A DNA stretch of 64,000 nt from Sclerodactyla briareus (GCA_026419785.1 JAODTK010003087.1:121738-185737), one strand, 5' to 3'; positions 12,001 through 23,200 are shown, numbered from the stretch's first letter. Translations and numbers: made by a program. Notes: a model not told the origin generated them from the letters alone.

Positions 12001-13116
12001 TGCACTGCGATTCCAAGATCAACACTGACGCACAGGCTTGGGAGGATGTGTGACACGTCTAGGCTGTTTCCGTCAGTCTGAGAGATATATCAAGAGAGTG
12101 TCAAGACACGTTCAATTCTTTTAGGAATATCAAAATTTTGGGAGAGAAATTTGAACAGTGTGTTGCACAGAACACACCGCTCTATAAACAGCAGTATTCC
12201 CCTGCTTAGGTTGAGTTATCACTGATGAAGTAAATCGACGCTGTTCTCGCAATTTTTGTAACGGAAATCTCGCGTTCACACCGCGTTGACCTTTTCGTCA
12301 TATAGTTGATTCAGTTAAAAGGTAAACAATGGGACCTCGCTTAAGGGGTGACCCCCATCTATTTGACATAGTTCAGTAGTTGAAAATTTTACAACCAATC
12401 GAATTTATTTTCTTCTTTCGATAAAGTATCTCTGGCTAATAACCCAACTTTCTCTCATAATTAAGACTTATTAAACTAAGACAAAACTTTCTTTCATGAA
12501 ATTGAAACTTCAAACTGAATTGCCACAATTCAAAGAATGGTGCGTTTCACGTGCAATCTTTTAAAGAAAAATCTGCCACGGCACTCTTGATACACGAAAT
12601 TCATATTGTGCCGAGAGAGTTGGTGAAAATTCAGTTCATTAGTTTCTTTTGGAATATATATCTGGCCTATTGACCTCGAATTGGGTAAAAATTCTGATTT
12701 TAATCCGGACTGCCACAACTCTTTAGAGCCTGGGCATCATTCCTTCCTTGAAATTAGGTTTTTCAAGTGAACCATTTCAGTTGAAAGATCTAATCACAAT
12801 TTGGACTGAATATACCCGTATACTCGGTGGATTTCGACCAAATTACCGCATTTCGTACTTACATGAGAGACAGCAGTAAAACGGCAGTCTTGTAGTTAAC
12901 CCACGACCACGGAAAAAATATGAATGCATTATAGGTTTACTCAATATACTCCAATATTTCATACCTTTTTAGTAGTATTCAGTATCAATGGAAGCTATTT
13001 TATCATATTTCGTGCATTTATTGATTATTATGTACAATATACCCCCCTTGGTATTTCCTATATGATAGACACGAATATATAACCAATTCAGCCTACTTTC
13101 GTCCTTATTCTTGCAG

Positions 13117-13269
13117 ACAACATCCTGCGAGGCTTCTCAAATCGATGCCACAAAGTAAATAAGGGTTGGCAATGGTCGAAAAGTCATGCCGAGTCCCTAG
13201 CAGAGAACTCCATTTTTCAGTGCCCGTGCGAGGGGGTTTTCAAGTATCTGGAAGTCGAATACGAATGTG
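13117..13269 (+). CDS. SUEL lectin domain 2, exon b (copy 1), frame-disrupted
   Basis: Second half of SUEL domain 2, between ATTCTTGCAG and TGTG|GTAAGT, ending in phase 1. It begins TTSCEASQ and ends PCEGVFKYLEVEYEC, the typical C-terminal signature (P-C-x-G-x-x-K-Y-L-x-V-x-Y-x-C). The middle contains frame changes and a TAA relative to the copy at 21960. Length is 153 nt (154 would keep phase). It is either decayed or affected by sequencing indels. Confidence 0.8.
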
Positions 13270-13319
13270 GTAAGTTGGTACACACGGAAACTCGCACCAT
13301 CACATGTATTGGAGTCGTA

Positions 13320-13372
13320 GTATGTATGTATGTATGTATGTATGTATGTATGTATGTAGTATGTATGTATGT
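13320..13372 (+). repeat. (TGTA)n microsatellite
   Basis: About 13 tetranucleotide units just after SUEL-b2. The counterpart in copy 2 is at 22178-22219. It marks the right edge of the duplicated block, and such repeats can promote unequal exchange. Confidence 0.9.
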
Positions 13373-14044
13373 CCGTCCGCGTGAACACGATATCAGGCGA
13401 AAGCAACTAACTATCAAGTACACATTAAGCATGTCGGTATGTCATGTATGTATTAAGTTTATCGTCATTCGGTAAAATAATGTCGAGTGCATCTGATTGT
13501 CTATCGCTATCGCCCCAGGACATGCAAAAGGAATAATTACCGGAACGTGAGCAACGCTTTTAGATTAAACATTGATTCGCCATAGTTTAGGATACACCTG
13601 CGGGCTGTTGCTAAACGTGAGTTTTTGCTGACTCCAATCAACATTATTATATTTTAACTTGAAACATCATTATTATCTATAATAAAATGTTTTGGTCTCG
13701 GTCATTTCGATCGGAAGCTTTATTCATATAGAAACACCCCTCTCAGGGGCGTCAATCAAACTACGTGTGAGGTATGATCGCGAGCGCCCAGGGTGCACCT
13801 CTACCCTCCTCTGGAAAAAAGCACCTTTATCCCTCCCCTAATATCTGAAACGATTCCGTCGACAGCTCCATGTATAGTGACTATAGTCCACCGTGGACAT
13901 GCATATCTTATTCTCACTGGCCTCATGACATCGCGAATGTCTCCCTATTTTGAGCTATTTATTTTCTCATTGTAGGCCTGAAATTGTGGTATATGTAACT
14001 CCCTAGATAATCCTCATCTTCACAATCCTTTTTTTCTCCCGTAG

Positions 14045-14081
14045 TTGCTGGACTCGGCCAATTGCCACAGACCTAAGACAG
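14045..14081 (+). CDS. Lectin linker exon L1, copy 2
   Basis: Paralogue of the exon at 5450 with the same borders (CTCCCGTAG and GTATGT). It is 37 nt instead of 39, so as assembled it would shift frame. It starts VAGLGQLP in phase 1, and the two missing bases lie in the Pro/Glu part. Because the splice sites are intact, a sequence error is as likely as real loss. Confidence 0.6.
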
Positions 14082-15143
14082 GTATGTTGGAACCATGGAA
14101 CGCAAAAGTGCACTGAAAATTCTGCGCCGAGATCGTGGTTGGGGCGGGGGATGGGGGTGGGAGTGGGTACTGGGTCGGGTGGTGTTTATTAATCTCGAAA
14201 TCGATCAACTTAATCAAGTGATTGATCTTCTGTCGGTGATTTACTATAGGACCATGCCGAATGGCATGCGGCCAATACAACAATCGTCGGCTACCAATTG
14301 ATCACGGAGTGTTCTAAAACTGTCGGTCAGTAGATGATTCGCCAACAAACCAAACCAGACGGATGCAACATAGTGCAATTTTCACCGTTCTGTTACGGGG
14401 AGAAATGACGCCTTTCTTCCATGAATAGCAAGTTGCAGAGAACATATTTGTATTAAGTGACTCCCCACAAAACCAAAATAGAGTGAAAGAAAATATCTAT
14501 TAGTAGACAAATTGAAAATTGAAGCAATTTTATAACTTGATGATTCTCGCTATTTGAAATTCCCAGAAAATTGGCTTCTTGGGTGTTCACATGCCTAAAC
14601 TTATGACTAGTGTCAAAATTTGAATAGTCCACTTGAACTTATTTCATTTGCATTTCCACAGTGACGGGAAGGTTTGAAATCATATTGAAGTGATAATATT
14701 ATCACTTATATACAATATCCCCCGCCCCCCACTCCCATTATAACTGCCTGAAATAGTGCGCATATCTTTGCTCAAGCTGTTATTTTTTTGTCCAGGAACT
14801 GCGAATGAATTTTCAAAAAAATTCAAATTGGCTCGGACTGACTACTTTTAACCTTCTTTCGTGATGCATATATCGGTGCTCGGAGTGCAGGTAAACAATT
14901 GCAGACGGTTCGATAAAATATCTATACATTATTCAGTCCGCCTGATTGACTGTTGTCTGTCTGTCTGTCTGATATTAGCCTATTATTTGAAGGATATTTG
15001 TCCCCATGTTTGGGTAGCAAAACATAGGATCAGCCAGACAACAATTATGCTACCAGTGGACTAAATAATTTTTACGCGTGTTCCTGTCAAGTTTTTTTCC
15101 ATGTGCTAACCCCTTTTTTATTTCGTTTTTGTCATTGCATTAG

Positions 15144-15261
15144 AAATACAATGCGAAGGGAATGATTTAACGATTAGCTGTGATCAAGGAAAAGTCATAG
15201 GATCGACAGAGCTCTTTATGGCAGAAGGGACACCACTGTTTGTCCGTACGAGGATGAGGAT
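15144..15261 (+). CDS. SUEL lectin domain 1, exon a (copy 2)
   Basis: First half of SUEL domain 1, between GCATTAG and GAT|GTAAGT. It starts EIQCEGNDLTISCDQGKVI, with both opening cysteines. One base is missing right after this Ile codon. In the next frame the canonical RIDRALYGRRDTTVCPYED follows, with the A-x-YGR box and third Cys. Length is 118 nt; with the missing base it would be 119, identical to the other a exons. The single indel in an otherwise perfect domain points to a read error or a very recent lesion. Confidence 0.85.
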
Positions 15262-16480
15262 GTAAGTATCCGGCATTGATATAAGATTTGATTGGAAACG
15301 TCCTAGTGTTTGGCCGGTTTATTCAGTAGCACCAGAATATTACAAGGATTTTTCCCCCTCTTTCCAGCGTTCATGGAAATACAGGCAAATCATTGACCAG
15401 GTGCAATGCTTATATAGATGTGGATGCAGGTGTTCATCTCCAGTTATTATATTCCCGCGACCAGACGTAGTGTCCCGGATATTATGGTTTTGGGTGTGTA
15501 ACCGCCGCCACCGTCCCAGGCTCCGCCGCCGCCGGAAACTTTGGGCGTTAGCGCAATAACTTTCCAACGCTTCGTCCGATTGACTTCAAACTTGGTACAC
15601 ATGTCCGCCCTTATGAATTGGTTCGAAAGTGGGCGTCGCCGCAATGCTGCGGCCGCTAATTTGCATAATTTATGCGATTTTTTAAGTTAATTGAATATGA
15701 ACGAAACTTGGTGAGTCGGGACTATGGTTGATCCCGAAAATGTGGACGTCATTCCAAGGTCATCGGAAGTCAAATTTGCATAGTTTATGCGATTTCCCAA
15801 TTTGTCAGATTTGAACCAAACTTGGGGGATGGGGGGTTACTTTGTTCCTGATAAAGTTAAGGGGCATTTCAAGGCCATCGTGGGTCAAATTTGCATAATT
15901 CAAGCCACCTATTTGTAACTTCCATGGATTACAACAAAACTTGGCGGATGAAGGTTAACTTAGTTTCTGACCAAAATGAAGGTCTTCATGGGGTGTTAGA
16001 TATTTATTCCCAATAATTGTTCGAAAGCGGGGATATACACGTGGGCGCTTTACCGCCTACACATGTCGAGTTTGATTGTTGAATGTCTCAGTGTTCGACC
16101 GCTAATGAACTCAAAGGCCACCGGAGTGCGGTATATCACAGAAGTTACATAATTCATTCTCCTCGCTCGCCAGATTCAAAGCTTCACCATATATTAATCT
16201 AAGTAATAATGATTGAGCGTGTCACTTTACATTAAGTCCCTTCAATTGTCATCAATACGGGCCGGGCATGGGACACCTTTCAGAGGTGATCTCGAATATT
16301 TTCCACTGCGTGTTTTATGAGCTGGAATGTTTGATTTCATGGAGTGACCTGGCCCGGCTTGGTGTGACCCATGGCCGAACTCTTATTACAACGTCTCTAT
16401 TTTATTATTTCGCATTTGGTAAACATTTTATATTTATTTAAGTTACCGAAGATCGTTATTTTACCGACACCCCTATACAG

Positions 16481-16648
16481 TTTTCCGCCTGGCGGACAAC
16501 GAACAACTGCGAGGCCACAGTGTCGATGAATGAGGTACAGAAACGGTGTGAGGGCGCTAACCGCTGCACAATCCCAGCAACGAACGACGTATTCCAGGAT
16601 CCCTGTGTGCTGGTGTACAAGTATCTAGAAGTGAGAATAACGAATGCG
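16481..16648 (+). CDS. SUEL lectin domain 1, exon b (copy 2), open
   Basis: Second half of SUEL domain 1, open throughout. It begins FSAWRTTNNCEATVSMNEVQ, continues KRCEGANRCTIPATNDVFQD, and then has PCVLVYKYLEVRITNA before CG|GTAAGT. It has the family order C..C..C..DPC..KYLEV. Unlike SUEL-b2, the last cysteine (Y-x-C) is replaced by I-T-N. The copy at 8043 also ends EITNV, so the loss predates duplication and is probably genuine. Length 168 nt is one short of the 169 nt in copy 1. Confidence 0.88.
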
Positions 16649-17943
16649 GTAAGTTGGTCATTGTTTCCTTTGCTTCCGTATGTTCGGTATGCAGACGGTA
16701 AGCATACACAGCTGCAGTTTTTTGTTTCAGCGAAGAGCGGGCGGGCTGGGGTAAGCTTATTAGGGTGGGAAGGGTGTATTTGGCGAGTGCAGGTGTTTGA
16801 TGCACGCTTATGAACTACGTGAGGAATATGCACTTAGGGCCATACTTCTTGCCTTGGTCATTGCTGCTCTGCCCCGTTCGATTTCACTGTGCCTGGTCTG
16901 AGTTAAAATACACAACTTCCAGTGACCATCTGACTGATATAAATTTTGTGTCAGGATGTTGATAGTCTTACGTCCCAAAGAGTGGAATATTTGCACCCAA
17001 TATCTCCGAGCTCCCGGCGGTACTTTGGCACTTCAGTTGCGTTTTCGTAGACCTAATGTGGTTGCGATCCGGTTCCAACCCCATCCACTATCTGCAAGAC
17101 CCATATAACTTTTTTTTGTCTATCCACAGCACCAGTTGCCTAACTTGGTATCGAACTCACATTTGTGCGTAAGGTGGTTCGTCATCTTGAGTCCATACCA
17201 TGTATTTTGGTGGACGGCGATTGGTTGGTCTCCATGTGATAAGATGCCGTGTCATCAGACGTGGGCTGCTTGGGTGAGTCGAGAGCATCTTCTCGATAGC
17301 GGGGGTAACCTCCCTGTATGTCTGATGGGTGATAACTTTCAACAAATAATAGGGGGGTCGGAATGGATGTCACAAATTGGAAGAAATAACCTTCCTTCTG
17401 TTCAAACCATCAAAGCAATCAGAACGTTGCAGTGCAGCGCCTTCGATTTATATTTTCACAATGGCTCTCATTTACACGTAATACTCTGTCAAACGTCTGT
17501 CTGTTGGCTTAGCATGCTTAGCGACAATGTCCAACTTGGTGAGGCTTACTAACTTACATTTGATGTTGAGTGGATGCCTTGTTTGTCTTCATGTATATTC
17601 TGTGGCTTAGGCTGGATGTGGTTTCTCCTGTCGAGCTTGTCATTTATTCTCAGTTTATCAGCTATCATTTCCGACGAATCGATCGAAAAATGCTTATAAA
17701 TTCATTACAAATCCACAAAAAATACTCCCATTTCAAATCCTTGGGGTGAGTCAAAACTCAAAATGGCTTGAAACTAACTACTGAAACGGGAAATGCTTGA
17801 AAAAGTTACATGTTGGAAAGAAATGATACTTTGAATCGGGGCAAACCAGCAAAGTATTATTCTATGGTAGGTATGTGTACTCTTGGTGGGACAGTATTAT
17901 TCTGTATATTCTCTAATGATATCACTAACTTTCTTTCTTTCAG

Positions 17944-17968
17944 TGCTGGGCTCGGTCTCCAGCCACAG
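17944..17968 (+). CDS. Lectin linker microexon L2, copy 2
   Basis: A 25-nt candidate exon with a strong acceptor (TTTCTTTCTTTCAG) and donor CACAG|GTATAAGG. Entered in phase 1 it reads VLGSVSSH, similar in start to L1 (VAGLSQLP). It sits exactly between SUEL domains 1 and 2, where a phase 1-1 linker is expected. The length is one base off a multiple of three plus phase, so one indel is presumed. Confidence 0.5.
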
Positions 17969-18119
17969 GTATAAGGAGGTTAGCTGCCGTCAAAGGACAA
18001 CTGCAGGCTTGGTTACAATAAAGGTCATATTGTGGAGAATGTAAATACCTCTTTATTTACAAACCCATTTTCAATACGATGTTCCTATGTGGAGTATTAT
18101 TATCCTTCAAGTTTGAATC

Positions 18120-18490
18120 CATTATCAGATAAATTGGGGAGAATCCCCATTGCGCAATAACGCATGACATCCCAATTGGACAACTCGGGAAGTTATGTCA
18201 TGTAGGCTCTCATTGTTTCATTTTGTTGGAATAAGTCAACATTCAAAAGTAGTTCTGTTGTCTTTCGCCAACCAAAGTACCATCTACACTAACCCGCACC
18301 AACCCACTACATCAATCCTCTACCATTAGACAAATGCTTTTCGAAGTGAAAATAATGTGTGAAAGATGTAGAAAAGAAGGATTGTTTGCAGGGTTTGTTC
18401 AAGTAGCATCATTTATTATTGCATAATGGGATGCTTTTCGATTATGCTCATACCATGCACCAACTCAAGAACTATAACTCCTAGCTACAC
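18120..18490 (+). repeat. Dispersed repeat, member 1
   Basis: It shares about 370 bp with 56110-56515. Common phrases include TAACGCATGAC, TTTCATTTTGT, TTTCCGAAGTGAAAATAA-like, TTGCAGGGTTTGT-like, CATTATTTATTATTGC and GAACTCCTA. It is absent from the equivalent place in copy 1, so it was inserted after the duplication. It has no recognisable coding content. Confidence 0.75.
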
Positions 18491-18494
18491 GATA

Positions 18495-18662
18495 TTCAAG
18501 GTAAAATTTCTGGGGAACCTGGATGGCTGAGAATGCACCTAATTTAGTGTGTAAGTCAATGGGGAGACCTGGAGGTGGCACGCAACCATTAATCTCCCCA
18601 TTGACTTACACACTAAATTAGGTACATTTCCCCACCGCTCCCCCCAGAAGTTTTACCTTGAA
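18495..18662 (+). repeat. Fold-back (inverted repeat) element
   Basis: The left arm (18495-18567) starts TTCAAGGTAAAATTTCTGGGG and ends CAATGGGGAGA. The right arm (18593-18662) is its near reverse complement, with TCTCCCCATTGACTTACA and AGTTTTACCTTGAA. The spacer is only 25 bases, so the transcript would form a long hairpin. It lies directly after the dispersed repeat in copy 2 only. It is probably a fold-back MITE; small-RNA potential is speculative. Confidence 0.8.
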
Positions 18663-19156
18663 TCTCTCCATACACTGTTGAAGCGTAGGCCTCGATCAAC
18701 GATGTGCAAATCGATGTACCATGACCGCTCAGATTTGAGCTAGTAGGGGGTCTATTTTTAGTGTGGTATTTTTGACTCAATTTTCCGACACACACTCGAC
18801 GAGGGCCTATTTTAGTCCATGAATTTTAAAACGGCCAAAAGATGACCATTCCCATGAATTTTCGGCATTTTGTACTTGAATAAATCCCTTCCCAGATAAG
18901 AAGCCAAAGCAATCCGTATTCCTTCCCCAAAGCGCAGATTTACCCCCAGATAATTATGGACTAATTTTTGAAGGATAACCTTTTCGGCGGATGAATCTTT
19001 CAATCTATAGTACTCTGCTACCTACATATTTTTCCCTCGGCGTGGATGGTTGGTGGCGCCAAACTTGTTCGTAAGTCGATTATTGTGCCGCTGTTTACAT
19101 CTATATAAGAAGCTGTAAGAAGTGAGCATTTATTTTTTCCTTGTCACATCAGCAAG

Positions 19157-19275
19157 AGTATGTGAACATCAACCGCCTAAGGCTAAGCTGTGACCCTGGA
19201 AGATTAATTCGAATCCACGGTGCCGCCTATGGTAGGAACGATGCATCCTTCTGTCCTGGCGAAAATCATGAAACC
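19157..19275 (+). CDS. SUEL lectin domain 2, exon a (copy 2), intact
   Basis: A 119-nt exon, phase 1 in and 0 out, with acceptor CAGCAAG and donor GAAACC|GTAAGT. It encodes EYVNINRLRLSCDPGRLIRI followed by HGAAYGRNDASFCPGENHET. It has the SUEL L-x-L-x-C, I-R-I, A-x-YGR and following Cys. The first Cys of the domain is again not visible (EYVNIN), as in the copy at 11594, where the base count differs by one in this spot. The AYGR box lies in the sugar-binding part of known family members, so this domain probably binds rhamnose- or galactose-type sugars. Confidence 0.9.
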
Positions 19276-20670
19276 GTAAGTAGTCGACACGGAATTCATT
19301 TTCAGCGACATTTCCAACCGATTTACCGAACAAATTGCACAGCTGGACGTCATCGGACTTATGCGCCGAATTCGACGGACCTAACAAATTTTTAGCCCTA
19401 CTGTGTCTTCCGATGCAATGTTTCTCCAATGGATACAGAATATAGGCTATCTGAAAGTGCATGTCTTTTCCATGATTGAAGGAAAACTAGAGGAAGAACA
19501 CGAATTCGCGATATTACCCCAATCATGGGCATGGCAAGTTGTTGTAATTATTGCACTCTATGAACCATGTGTTCCGTATATTGTTTGACCAAGTGGTTAG
19601 TGCCGTTGTTATAAAGCGCTGATGGCTTACCACCCAGGATTAATCATAGATAATAATCCCATTTGGGTCCTACCGAAGATCAAAATGGCACCTGTTACCT
19701 CTCTGTGGGCATTCAGCCAAGGGACTTGGAATACGACCAAACAAGAGTTAAAAGGTTACAAACAAAAATTTTGCATGACTCCCCTGCTTCGGAGGATGTG
19801 TGACACGTCTAGGCTGTTTTCTGTCAGTATGAGAGATATATCATGTCGGGTTCAAAGACACCGTCAATTCTTTGAGGAATATCATGATTGCCATTTTTGG
19901 GGAGAGAGATTGAACAGTGTATGGGCACAGAACACACGCGCTCTATAAAGAACAACTGTTCCCCTCCTTACGTGGAATTATCACTGATGAAGCAAATCAA
20001 CACTGTTCTCGCAATTCTCTGGTAATTTCAAGGTCGAAAATTTCGCTTTCACACAGCGTTGGCAGTTTCGTCATATAGTTGATTCAGTTCAGAAGGGTAA
20101 GCAAGGGGACCTCGCTTAAGGGGTGTAGTGATGTCCCCACCCCCATAATTGGCAAGCATTTGACATAGTTCAGTAGTAGGAAACGTTAGCAGCCAGTCGG
20201 GGTTTTTTTCTTCTTTCGATAAAATAGCTCTGGCTAATTACCCAAACTTTATTTCATAATGAAGAATGATTAAACTAGACAAAAAAAATATTTGATGGAA
20301 TTCAAACTAAATTGCCACATTTCAAAGTCTGGTGCGTTTCACGTGCAATCCTTTAAAGAGAAATCTGCCACGGCACTCTTGATACTTGAAATTCAGATTG
20401 TGCCGAGGGAGTTGGTGAAAAAAATCAGTTTCAATTAGATTTTGTTTGGAAGATACATCTGGCTAATTGACCTCGAAATTAGGTGAAAATTTTCATTTTC
20501 AATTCTGATTGCAACAACTCTTTATAGCATGGATCTTTTTACGGAGATTTTTTTTTTTCAAGTGACCATGTTTAGTTGAAAGTTCTAATTAAAATTTGGA
20601 CTGAATACACCGGTAGTTTCAGGTGGATTTCATTTCGACTCCTGAGAAAATTTAATGCAGTTTTTACTAG

Positions 20671-21765
20671 CAGGGGCGGCGACAGGGTTTTACGATAGGG
20701 GGCAGATTTGGCATGGATGTCTGACATGGGGGAGGGGTCTAAGCGATTTTTTGAGTCATTAAATACGGCTTAGAGTGATACACTTTGTAAGTGTATCTAC
20801 GTCAACGAGTTTTGAAAAAATCCATAAATTTCTGGAGAAAATTAAAATGCATGAACATTTTTCCAGGCAGGTCATATTTCATTCGATACACCTGACAAAA
20901 AATAAACCCGATGAAACTGTACTTACGGTCTGTACAGGTAGACAGGCTTAATTTTTTAGAAAAAAAAGGCATGTATGTATGCTAAAAATGGTGGACTGAA
21001 CTCAATGACAATCAAGGCCTACCGCCGGCTACCGGTACCAATTTGTATCAATAGGCCTAATCTATACTCACCACAATTTGACGAAGTCTCAAGATGAAGT
21101 AACGTATAGAAGCCATCTCAGTCATGAGCCTCTGTTCTCTGTTTTTCTCAAGCATCAGCACGTGAGATCAAGGAGCCTGTGTAGCCCTAGATGTAGGCCA
21201 TTCCCGAAATTACAAAGTGATTTGCTGCATAAAAAATTTCTAGACTCTAGTCATGACAATTTCAAATTTATTGAGTCCGAACTCCGAGTCAACCTCCGAC
21301 AGTTTCGAATATCCATAAAGTCTAATCCCTGTTTTACATTCTAAACTAATGCAAATTCGAAAATATCTAACGGCGTAAATCGGCATGGGTCGGAGTTATC
21401 ACGCATGCCACGTGGTCACACATAACTTGAAGGCCGGAAGGCGCTGCGAAGTTTGTAAGTTACCATTGAGTCCTTCCCACCTAATTTTAACAACCGGTGC
21501 TATAATGGACACGTGTTCTCAAAACAGTAAACATACGCATAATTTGCGAAAGATATATTACAGCAATAGTTTGGAGTCCGATTGCGTGTCGATAGAACGA
21601 CTAGAAAATAACCTAAGTTGGAGAAAGTAGTTTGACCCCTTCACCCCACCCCGACGAAAACGTGTGCCTTCAAACATCATTCTGTCGATTTTATTTTTTA
21701 TGCCCCAAACCCATAGGGGGCAGCCGCCCTCCCTGCCCCCCCCCCCCCCTGTGGCGCCGCCCCTG
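20671..21765. mobile_element. Non-autonomous TIR DNA transposon (CAGGGGCGGCG family)
   Basis: It begins CAGGGGCGGCGACAGGG and ends CCCCTGTGGCGCCGCCCCTG, whose reverse complement starts CAGGGGCGGCGCCACAGGG. G-rich and C-rich subterminal runs flank each end. It is 1095 bp long without a coding frame. Copy 1 lacks it: the surrounding TGCA..CTCAAT..TACTCC sequence is continuous near 12930-12950. A relative with a clear 8-bp target duplication is at 53606-55866, which suggests the hAT superfamily. Direct repeats here are weak (TTTACTAG/AGTTTTAG). Confidence 0.82.
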
Positions 21766-21959
21766 AGTTTTAGATTCACTCAATTATACTCCAATAGTTT
21801 TCATACTTATTTTCATTTGAATATAGTATCAATGGAAGCTATTGTGTTATATTTGGCTGCATTCAATTATTATTATGTATAATATATCCCCATTGGTTTC
21901 CTATATGGTAGACACGAATATACAACCCATTCAGCCTACTCTTGTCCTCATTCTTGCAG

Positions 21960-22109
21960 ACAACAACCTGCGAGGCTTCTCAATCAATGAGCCACGAAAT
22001 AAATACGCGTTGCAATGGCAAAAAGTCATGCATAGTCTAGCAGAGAACTCCATTTTCAGTGACCCGTGCGAGGGGGTTTTCAATTATCTGGAAGTCGAAT
22101 ACGAATGTG
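21960..22109 (+). CDS. SUEL lectin domain 2, exon b (copy 2)
   Basis: Second half of SUEL domain 2, between ATTCTTGCAG and TGTG|GTAAGT. In phase 0 it reads TTTCEASQSMSHEINTRCNG then KKSCIV. After one missing base it continues AENSIFSDPCEGVFNYLEVE plus YEC. All conserved features are present: C..C..C, the F-x-D-P-C box and the Y-L-E-V-x-Y-x-C end. Length 150 nt becomes 151 (phase 0 in, 1 out) if the missing base is restored. The next supported exon in the same phase is the microexon at 27483. Confidence 0.88.
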
Positions 22110-22177
22110 GTAAGTTGGTACACCCCACACTCTTTTTATTCCCGAACTGAACCAGAGGAATATATGCAGTCGTGACT

Positions 22178-22219
22178 GTATGTATGTATGTATGTATTAT
22201 GTATGTATGTATGTATGTA
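22178..22219 (+). repeat. (TATG)n microsatellite
   Basis: Counterpart of the microsatellite at 13320, at the right edge of duplicated copy 2. C-runs follow at 22260-22293. Confidence 0.88.
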
Positions 22220-22429
22220 CCCACTGTAACTAGCCTATCGTGTGCATGAGAGGACGGCCTCCCCCCCCCCCCACCCCCCACCCCCCCCCCCCCGGTTGGC
22301 ACATCAAATCGAAACTTAGCAGTGGCTTTACTCATACGCCTCGTGTTATGCTTCACCCGAAGGTTAAACATGTTAAGCAGTGGGCTTTTTTCACTTTATA
22401 ACGACGCCTCATGTTATGGGTGTGGACAG

Positions 22430-22600
22430 GTGGAAGAACCACCGGCGAATCTCGCCTATTCTTTTCGAAGAGTGCCATGAGTAACAAGGCGGGGTGAGAA
22501 TTCCGGCTCCCAGGATAGCCATCCGGTGACAACGGGTTTAAACCAAGGGACCTCAGGCATGACAGGCGGAACACATCCACCAGTCACATAGTCATCTCAC
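22430..22600 (-). mobile_element. tRNA-derived SINE-like fragment
   Basis: On the minus strand this has a B-box-like phrase, GGTTTAAACCCG, preceded by TGACTGGTGGATGTG and followed by GGATGGCTATCCTGG. That fits the head of a tRNA-derived SINE, but no tail was identified. Confidence 0.35.
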
Positions 22601-22689
22601 GCTCCCTCTGCTCACTGGTGGCCAACCCCCGCTGGGCGCACTTGGCTGCGGGCGAGCCGCAGGCGCGCTCGGGGCATGGCAACATGACT

Positions 22690-23200
22690 GGAGTTCGCTT
22701 ATTGGCGTAGTTTCATTCACCCTCACGAGTTCTAAAAGTTAATGGATTTCAAACAAAATTTGGTAGGTATAGACTGCACTCGGTCGTGAACAAAGTGGAA
22801 GTCTTTGCGAATAGTCGCCTTGGCAAATTGTGTAATGTATGCGTCGCCCATAACTTTGTCGAATTCGAACGTACCTTGGCGGTTGTTAGACTACATTTGT
22901 CCGCGACAACGTGGAGGGCATTCGAGGTCACCAGAGTTTTAGAGTTGCCTAATAAATACGATTTCCCTAACTTTTCGAACGAAAATTTGGTAGATGTAGC
23001 ACTACATATGGTGTCGGACAGTGGATGTTCATTTTTCGGTCAAATCGCGCAAATATATATCTAATTTCTCAAACTTGTCGCATTTGGAACAAGCTTGTGC
23101 ATCATTCTTTTATCTATCTGGGTCATTGGGAACCCACTGACTGATCGGAGGTGGGAATATACACGTTGGCGGTTTACCGCCTGCCGAGGTCCCGCTTTCA
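22690..23200 (+). repeat. Dispersed repeat copy (ATTTGG..ATGTAG family)
   Basis: A third member of the family at 6690 and 15470. It includes GAATATACACGTTGGCGGTTTACCGCC, matching GATATACACGTGGGCGCTTTACCGCC at 16030. The frames across it are repeat translation. Confidence 0.65.

Larger units (their letters stand above)
4848..13370 (+). repeat. Large tandem duplication, copy 1 (two SUEL domains)
   Basis: This block is collinear with 13449-22220. Shared landmarks in order are: a start around TCGGTAAAATAA (4860/13470), the linker exon (5450/14045), a GTCT microsatellite (6268/14952), SUEL-a1 (6477/15144), SUEL-b1 (8043/16481), the relic second linker (10175/17944), SUEL-a2 (11594/19157), SUEL-b2 (13117/21960) and a terminal TGTA microsatellite (13320/22178). 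Introns as well as exons are alike, so this is segmental duplication, not gene conversion of exons. Copy-specific insertions include SINE-like DNA at about 8860-10140 in this copy. Confidence 0.92.
13449..22220 (+). repeat. Large tandem duplication, copy 2 (two SUEL domains)
   Basis: Direct tandem copy of 4848-13370, same orientation, about 8.8 kb. It includes copy-specific insertions: about 590 bp near 17275-17865, a dispersed repeat at 18120-18490, a fold-back element at 18495-18662, and a 1095-bp TIR element at 20671-21765. Its exons are better preserved than those of copy 1. Confidence 0.92.

Noticed and set aside
17136..17552. A 138-codon plus-strand frame
   Set aside because: It spans duplicated intron and a copy 2-specific insertion. 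The frame is not kept in copy 1 and no family is recognised.
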